From Sipunculus nudus (taxonomy: Eukaryota > Annelida > Sipuncula > Golfingiida > Sipunculidae), in the NCBI GenBank assembly GCA_026874595.1, contig CM049307.1, positions 7,279,579 to 7,343,578 of the forward strand: a stretch of 64,000 nt of DNA, given 5' to 3'. Numbering within the stretch: position 1 is the first letter of the stretch; each line of letters opens with the position of its first letter. Below are positions 57,460 to 64,000 of this stretch, one piece after another. The translations under genes were made by a program, and so were the position numbers. The notes beneath the pieces were generated by a model, which had not been told where the DNA came from, made no database searches, and was given only the letters and a program-made list of their open reading frames with translations.

Positions 57460-57596
57460 TCGCCACAAAGAGATGGCAGCAAACATCAGCAGCGCTGAAG
57501 CCTCTGGTTCCAAACCAGCCAGATGGGCCGTCCATGAAGACAGAAGTCCCTGGACCTCGGTCACAGGAACTTTACAAGCAGCTGGATGATATTATG
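57460..57596 (+). CDS. ABAT: ABAT (4-aminobutyrate aminotransferase), coding exon 2
   Basis: A 137-nt exon with AG acceptor (57458-57459) and GTGAGT donor (57597). Read from its third base it gives ATKRWQQTSAALKPLV and then PDGPSMKTEVPGPRSQELYK, ending QLDDIM. The block GPxMKTEVPGPRSQEL is the highly characteristic start of mature mitochondrial GABA transaminases of animals, a PLP-dependent class-III aminotransferase that converts GABA and 2-oxoglutarate to succinic semialdehyde and glutamate in the matrix. The stretch before it is the end of the mitochondrial presequence. With exon 1 the first 64 residues are covered; the PLP-binding domain and catalytic lysine lie in exons beyond the window. 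The exon ends in phase 0. Identity is strong; only the start of the protein can be judged. Confidence 0.9.
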
Positions 57597-60500
57597 GTGA
57601 GTGACAGGTTGATAACCACTATTATTCCAAGCCTGAAGAGGAAAATATACAAATAATATATGTAGTTACTTAAAGAAAATAATAATTAAGAAGAAACAGA
57701 ATGAATGAACAGCTACCTGTACAGAGTTGCAATTTGTAAACTATAATCAAGATCAAATAGAATGAATGAATACCTACATGTACAGATCAAGTTATAATAC
57801 TAAAAGACTGGGATTCTTAACATCAGCAGAGACAGAGAAGAGGGTAAAACTTATTGAACACGATTTGAGCATATTTGCAAAACAGGCGTTAACCTTCAAT
57901 GACATGAAAATGCACACATGTACCATGTCTTTTGTCCACATAAATGTGTGCACATCTGCAATAGTTCATTTAATCACTGTTTTTAAAGCCTTCTTAAGAA
58001 ACAACAGATAATCTACATCTGGTGGCAAGAGGGTTGGGGTTTGAACTGTTTTGTTTACATATATATCAGCTGTAATGGCACTATCAGGCCTCTTAAGTAA
58101 GTATTATTTGATAGACCTGATGAGAGACTGAATATGTTGCACCCATGGATGACCGAGGAAGGGATAAAAAAGAAAATAATATATGAATTAACATATTATT
58201 TATCATCATATGTTTACTCTTTGTTTTAGCAACAGGCTAGATCTCACTTGATGAATATATAAATTAAGGTTTAGGCCGCAAAACTGCTTCATGTATCTCA
58301 GGTGTAACCAAACAAAAATAAAAAAGAACACGTTAGATGTCAACAAAGAACATCACCTCCAAAATGAAAGAAGCCAAAGTGTTATCACAAATAACTTGTT
58401 TATTTTCTGATCAGAAAATCTTAACCTGAATATGTCAGAACTCAGAATGAAAATTGATAAGAAGGAGAGCTGGTGTCAAGTGGTAGACATGGTCAAGGAC
58501 AATTATATATAAATTTAGTCACCACATTTGAAATTGTATGTGTTATGCTGTCTTTTAAAGAGCAGGTCTCAGTCCTGATTAGCAAAATATTTACAATTAT
58601 GAATCTAAATTTGTTTCCCTTACCAGTCCTGTTGATCTGTGAATGCAGCCGTCCTCTACATACAGATAGCACCTGGTTGGTATTTTAGAGGTACTACCAG
58701 TATATATGGAATGTTCTGATATAGCACTAGTACCAGGGTAATAACCTGCCCTTGGAGGGAGTGCTTGCAAATTGATAAGAGGTGTTATTAATCTAATGAA
58801 AGAGTAGATAGGCTTCAATAAAGATTGGGTTTCATTATTATCAAAGAGACTTCAAAGTGATGAGGATTTAGTGAGATGATCTTACTATATATTCTGTACA
58901 CGATGGTGATTTCATAAGGCATGTCCTGGCACATAATCTTGTTTTTATACTAACACCTGTCCAGCCAGCAGGCAGGAAACACTACCCAGTCTTCAGACAA
59001 CCAGAACATGTCTGTCCCTGCATTGATCACCATGGTGACGCCAGTACCTTGTGAAATTGTGTACAGTTTGTGTCAGCATCTGATGCATCATGTTTATCAC
59101 ATTGATCATGGGATCCTGAGGCTGCAGGGACTGTCCCAGCTGCAGTCACAGGTAACCATATAATAATGATATGCTTGAATTAATTATCCCCAGCCAGAAA
59201 CTTATTTCACCATGACCTCCTAGAAGGGGCCTTGATCGAGTTGAATCAAGCTGTTCAGATAATGAAAGTCATTGGGACCTCTCATTTATGTTTTGTATCT
59301 GGGTCTATAAAAAATGGTAAGCGGTGGACATGGAAAGACTGCTGCAATATATATTAACCTTGGTATTGTGCTTGACGTGATCACATAAATCCTTTGAGTA
59401 CTGCAGCTTGTTCTGCCCCAAGTGCACTGGTCATGAGCTTGATTCCTACCATGCTTACGTATGGCTTATATGTGGGGCCATAAAACTGGTACAGCACTGT
59501 GAGGTGTTCTATGCTGGGATGGGATGAACTGGGTCAGGGGTGAGGAATTTATAGCTGTCCCAGGAGCAGGTGTGGCCATGCCTTGATCTTGTATATAATA
59601 TATAAATGAGAGACACCGATGTGTTAATGATTTCTGTATTGGCTGAATTAAAGAACCATTGTAGCAACTGGCAAGGGAAATCATCGGTATAAATCACTGG
59701 TATACAGTGAAATCATTGACATTACATGTATAACAGCAAGTTGGCGTTCATTAAGTTACTTACACATGTAATACATCATATCAAAGTTCATGACCTTTCA
59801 TGTGAGCCTTATAAAGCAACTTATTTCTGTGACAACACCATTTATTTAAATGATAAGATATAATAAGAAAGATGAACTTATTAAAGTACAGTTTAATAAA
59901 ATCTATTAATATAAATATTGATATGAATGAGTTATTGTAGTGCCCAGCTTGATATTACAGGGTTCGTACGTCCTTAAAAATTCATGATTTTTGAGATTTT
60001 AAAAATCAGTACTTAAAAAGTCATGATTTTTTAGAAAATTCTCAAAAGTCTTGAAAAAGTCTTGATTTTTCATTTAATGATTGTTTGAAAAGATTTTGTA
60101 TCAACTTTTTTATATTTGTTAAAGATTGAAAGTACGTGATTCATGAAAACCAGCTTAACCAGACTACACCTGGGCTTTTCTTCCATTATAGTGCTGTTCC
60201 AACTTAAGTTGGCATCCGCTCTTCCCTATCTATGCGGTCAACCCCCAATTGCCGTCATGCCATTCAGATTAATACTTTCGTAAAATATACCAGCAGTCTT
60301 CATTAAGCTAAACATGCGTTCAAGGTCTACAAATTCAAGAATTGAGTGGTGTTCGTAGGATACCAAGCAAACCAAATTCTAAGCTTTTCTGTAGTGGATT
60401 GATCACGGCAATGCCAAGTTCTGTGCAAATGCAGTTTGACATCACAGAGGAGAAGCTAGAAATGGTACGTATATGAGACGAATAAAAATGGTTGGTATTT

Positions 60501-62107
60501 CACGGTCGTTTGCAATAAAAAATAACCACTTGAGCCTATGAGTTCAAGATGTTAAATCAAAAAATAAAAATTCTGTTTTAGATAAATTTCAGTGATGAAA
60601 GACTGTTGTGTATTGAAAATTGGAATTTAAAAAATAAGTTTTTTTAAATAAAAGAAAAGTATAATATGCTACGATTTTCAGAAAAGTATAAATAACAGAA
60701 TGTTGCTTTTAAAGTCATTACGATGGCATTGTTATCCAGTCAGATTTCAACACTCCCGTTTTCCGGGAGTCTATACCGAGGTTTAATGCTTAATCCCCAG
60801 CCTTCCCGGGCCTTCCGAAGTCTGTTGCATGTAGCGATTTAAATGTCCATACTCCAAGCATTCGTGTCTCTCTTAAAGTTTATAACTAAACAAAAACGGA
60901 TTAATATTATATACTGTTTTGAAGTTGTGAGAAAGTCTCATCCAAAATGCCAATGAGGCCTCATGTATGCACATGTAACATTTCATAACCTGTGCACTCC
61001 AGATGGTTTGGCGGGAATCCGTTGCCGCCTACCAGTGTATTCATTTATTCGGCCCGTATACCTGTTGGTAGAACTGACGGGACGTTTTGAATACACGTAC
61101 CAGTCTGATAAATAAATCGCAAAAAAACGAAGAGTTAAAATAAAATATTTAAGGTTTAAAAATAAAAAAAATGGAGGACTGACGAACAAATTGTCCTGAC
61201 AGATGTAGCAGATAAAAGAACCACGGTCTATTTCAATGGAATGAATAAACGACACCAAGGCCGCCAAGGTTTTCCCGCCTTATTACTCCCCGGGAACTTT
61301 GATGGTGTTTTCCGGTGCAAAAGAAAGTTGTTGCATGCTTCTCAATTATATGTATTATTTAAATAGCTGAAATTTGTGCGGTTGTGAAAACTAACTGTAA
61401 TATCCCATATTTTTCTCGAAAATAAATCTTCCTACCACTGGTCTTATTTCAAAGCCATGTCCTGTACACAGCGAGCTAATTAATGTGCGCACCGGTGCAA
61501 CCGTGAATGCCTCATGGCTGACGGCATGGAATATTATGAGAGGACTTGACCGCTTTGGAACCGTCCAAACACCTATATAGGTGTAGTTTTACTGAATTTT
61601 ATGAAATGATTATTGAGAACATATTATATTCCATGATTATGTAGATAGGGTCATGATAATTCAAAACATTTCTTTGGTAACTAGAAGCGTTATATGAGCG
61701 ATAATAGGGGAATTAAATGCCGACGTGAGCTCAGATTAAAGTAACAGGTTCGCAGTCATACAGTATTAGTATCTAATGTCATTGGACCTCAAAGTAAGTT
61801 GAATTAATAACCTTAATAAGATCTTTCTTTTTCTTCCATATATCAAACTGATGACATTACATTTAATAATTTAAAATATTAATACAGCAAAGTAAATGGT
61901 GCAGTTCTTGCTGACCTCAATTAAACAGTGTTTGTTTTCTGATACCATTTACCCACCAGACGGATTTGAAGTAATTTTATTGACAGTTTGAAAGCTGTTC
62001 AGGTGTTATATTTCATTCTCAGTATGAAAAAGTTTTCATTTAAACATTGAATCCTAAAAAAAAAAAGAACACATTGCAAGACCAGACATGGGGTCTATTC
62101 CAGTTGT

Positions 62108-62225
62108 TCTATTACTATTACTATTACTTTCAATTTCTAATATTACTATTACTATTACCACATTTTATCTTCTATTACTATTACTGTTACTATTACTGGG
62201 GTATCTATTACTATTACTATTACTT
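62108..62225. repeat. Interrupted (TATTAC)n microsatellite
   Basis: Several runs of TATTACTATTAC separated by short non-repeat pieces. Confidence 0.9.
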
Positions 62226-63010
62226 AAACTGATGGGAGGGTTCTAGACCTCGCGCATCCATGAGTGCTATAAACTAGCACTACAATCGCATGTTTAAATA
62301 ATATTACATGCATCTATTTCATCCAGTTACCTACACAATTTTCTTATACTGTGTCTGTCATTCACAAGAAGCCTTAAGATACTGGAGACCTTAATTATTT
62401 CAGCTTCTTTAATTCTGTTTTTTTTTTATATATCTTGAAACCTCAATGACCGTTATTGGGGCTTTCAAGTCAAAATTATAAGATAATTGTATGAACTCTT
62501 TAATACATGTAATTTAAGAGCAACCCATTGTAAAGGCCCTGGTATATGTAAAATATTGATTTATAATTATATGCATACTTGTACATTTTATATTATTTTT
62601 ATATATATTTCACATAAATTTATTTTATAGTACATACTTCTGTTTAGATTTAATCTTCTTTCTCATAGTTAATAAATAAAGATTTTCATTGTAACTAAAA
62701 ATTGTCTCCAATCATATGCATGATTATTGCATATTATTAATTAGTATAAACGCTGACAATTTAGTCCTTTATGTATGTATCAGGAGAGGAATTTATGTAG
62801 GCCTGTGTCCTGTTTCTCAATCCTTATAAATATATCCAATAAATATACTGTTTACATCAAGATTCTGGACAGAACCTAACTTGAGACAAAAGTACCCCAT
62901 CTTCTCTGGTGTATTTGTTCATTTGGATGTGATGCCATGTTTTATACCATCACATAGTACATCTTGAGAGTGAACAGAGGTGGTAAACTTTATAAGGTGT
63001 CATCCCAAAT

Positions 63011-63293
63011 GGATGGGTTTCAGTTAGACAGGTCAGATTTTTACAATCCCATCTGGACGGGCTAGTCCAATGGGTCCCAGTTGGATGGGTCCCAGACAGA
63101 CGCTCTTTCAATAACGAATGGGTTTCAGAAATAACAAAGCCTTCAATCCCTGGCTATTTTCATGTGTAATAAAGTCACATAAATATAACATAGCTTCTCA
63201 GTGGACTTCTTCCAACTGTTTCTGTCTAACTGGGACCCATCCAAATGGGACCGTCTAAATGCGACCCGTCCAACTGGCGCCTGTCCAACTGAC
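63011..63293. repeat. Foldback repeat with CAGTTGGAC(G/A)GGTCCC-like words
   Basis: Left side: words such as TCCCAGTTGGATGGGTCCCA near 63080. Right side: their inverses, such as ACTGGGACCCATCCAAATGG near 63228 and CCGTCCAACTGG near 63266. The arms contain several degenerate copies of a short word around CAGTTGGACGGG. A small foldback element, probably non-autonomous. No coding. Confidence 0.7.
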
Positions 63294-64000
63294 GTGTAAT
63301 CCTTTACAATAATGGTAGCATGCATGGCTTTATTTCTTCATTGCAGCAAAATCAGCATAGGATAATTTAGGAATATGGAGAGTGATTTAAACCTACATCA
63401 ATTTTACAAAACAAATACCATATTTAAATCACTTTAAAAAAAAATTTGGCATTAAACAATCTTGTACTTTAAATTTTGTACATAACATAATCTAATTAAT
63501 TGATATCAAAATTTCAGATATTAATCAAATAAATTAAAATCGTGAAAGAAATGGCTAATTTAATTTTCAAAATATAAATTAACATAATTTTAGATACTGA
63601 ATGAAGGTCTGTAAAATTGGTACTATGAAATAACAGTCAAGTATTAAAAGAATAGTTTTAAAAGAATATGTATATAAATTAACTAGATAATACATGTGCC
63701 TGCAGTATGACTTTATCCAAGTGATTGTAGTACTTGTATGAGTTTATAGCATTATAGGCTTCAATACATTATATTACATTATGCTTAGTGAAAACAACAT
63801 AAGCTTATCATGAACATTTTGGGTCTGCTCTTTATCTGGTTCAATACTATATTTTATTTAAATGTGTGGTATTGCAATTTGTATGATTAAAATGCAAACT
63901 GGCTTGTGAAATCAAATCTAGGTACATTTCAAAATATGCCTATGGATTGATGGAAGTGAGATAAGATGTACATGTCACAATAATAATACACTATTTATCT

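Larger units (their letters stand above)
57597..64000 (+). other. ABAT intron 2 (incomplete)
   Basis: I looked for the next ABAT exon (encoding the 'NYxxSxGNYxVDVDGN' region) and did not find it, so the intron appears to exceed 6.4 kb. It contains no recognised complete gene, but a TTACTA-type microsatellite (62108-62225) and a foldback repeat (63011-63293). Confidence 0.5.

Noticed and set aside
58960-59152. Open frame ending CAG|GTAACC that might be an ABAT exon
   Set aside because: The translation bears no resemblance to GABA transaminase and the upstream acceptor is followed by a different frame.
60410-60465. Short exon-like frame MPSSVQMQFDITEEKLEM before GTACGT
   Set aside because: Upstream frame has a stop and no acceptor; too short to support without transcripts.
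60983-61267. 94-codon minus-strand frame MAALVSFIHSIEIDRG
   Set aside because: Its first codon is TTG, not ATG, and there is no domain or splice evidence.

Overview
The window is nuclear DNA of an animal, most likely a bivalve mollusc or a close lophotrochozoan relative. Genes are split by GT-AG introns, the background is AT-rich, and mobile DNA dominates. The commonest mobile type here, non-autonomous elements with internal tandem repeats and terminal hairpins, resembles the 'pearl'/HINE (Helentron-derived) elements known from bivalves. The species assignment is inference; no species-specific marker was seen.

Only two host genes are recognised with confidence, and both run off the window. 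On the minus strand at 1570-2970 lie the first two coding exons of an MFSD13A/TMEM180-like membrane transporter; its first exon appears to carry a one-base frame disruption close to its donor site. On the plus strand, ABAT (mitochondrial GABA transaminase) starts with a 55-nt presequence exon at 46048-46102, continues after an 11.4-kb intron with exon 2 at 57460-57596, and its second intron fills the rest of the window. Weaker coding signals are three spliced-looking ORFs at 19.07-20.98 kb and a 20-codon exon-like block present twice (7847-7906 and 27742-27801) that differs only at third codon positions.

Layout: 0.4-1.0 kb MULE-like element; 1.5-3 kb MFSD13A; 4.2-6 kb a decayed reverse-transcriptase gene split by a LINE insertion with a 66-bp target duplication; 7-11.3 kb a duplicated segment and three copies of a small MITE; 12.2-15.6 kb a large inverted repeat; 16.9-18.4 kb HINE-like element a1; 19-21 kb candidate exons; 21.2-25.8 kb relics of a Gypsy-type LTR retrotransposon mixed with a LINE tail and small palindromic elements; 27.5-32.3 kb the second copy of the duplicated segment, split by element a2, itself split by b2; 33.4-34.9 kb two small DNA transposons; 36-36.7 kb a perfect palindrome and a 39-bp tandem array; 38.3-39.9 kb element a3; 41.5-45.1 kb a 35-bp minisatellite; 46-64 kb ABAT, with elements b1 and c in its first intron.

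The most notable signal is shared between families. Three HINE-like families (a, b, c) have the same plan: a 5' hairpin, an inverted copy of the 5' end near the 3' end, and a 3' subterminal hairpin. Their stems differ by compensating changes. All three also carry the 12-bp palindrome GGTGGCGCCACC, found 14 times exactly in the window and only inside these elements. Family c in addition places about fifteen clusters of AGGTCA nuclear-receptor half-sites inside ABAT intron 1. All coordinates and counts are hand-read; no database search was run.
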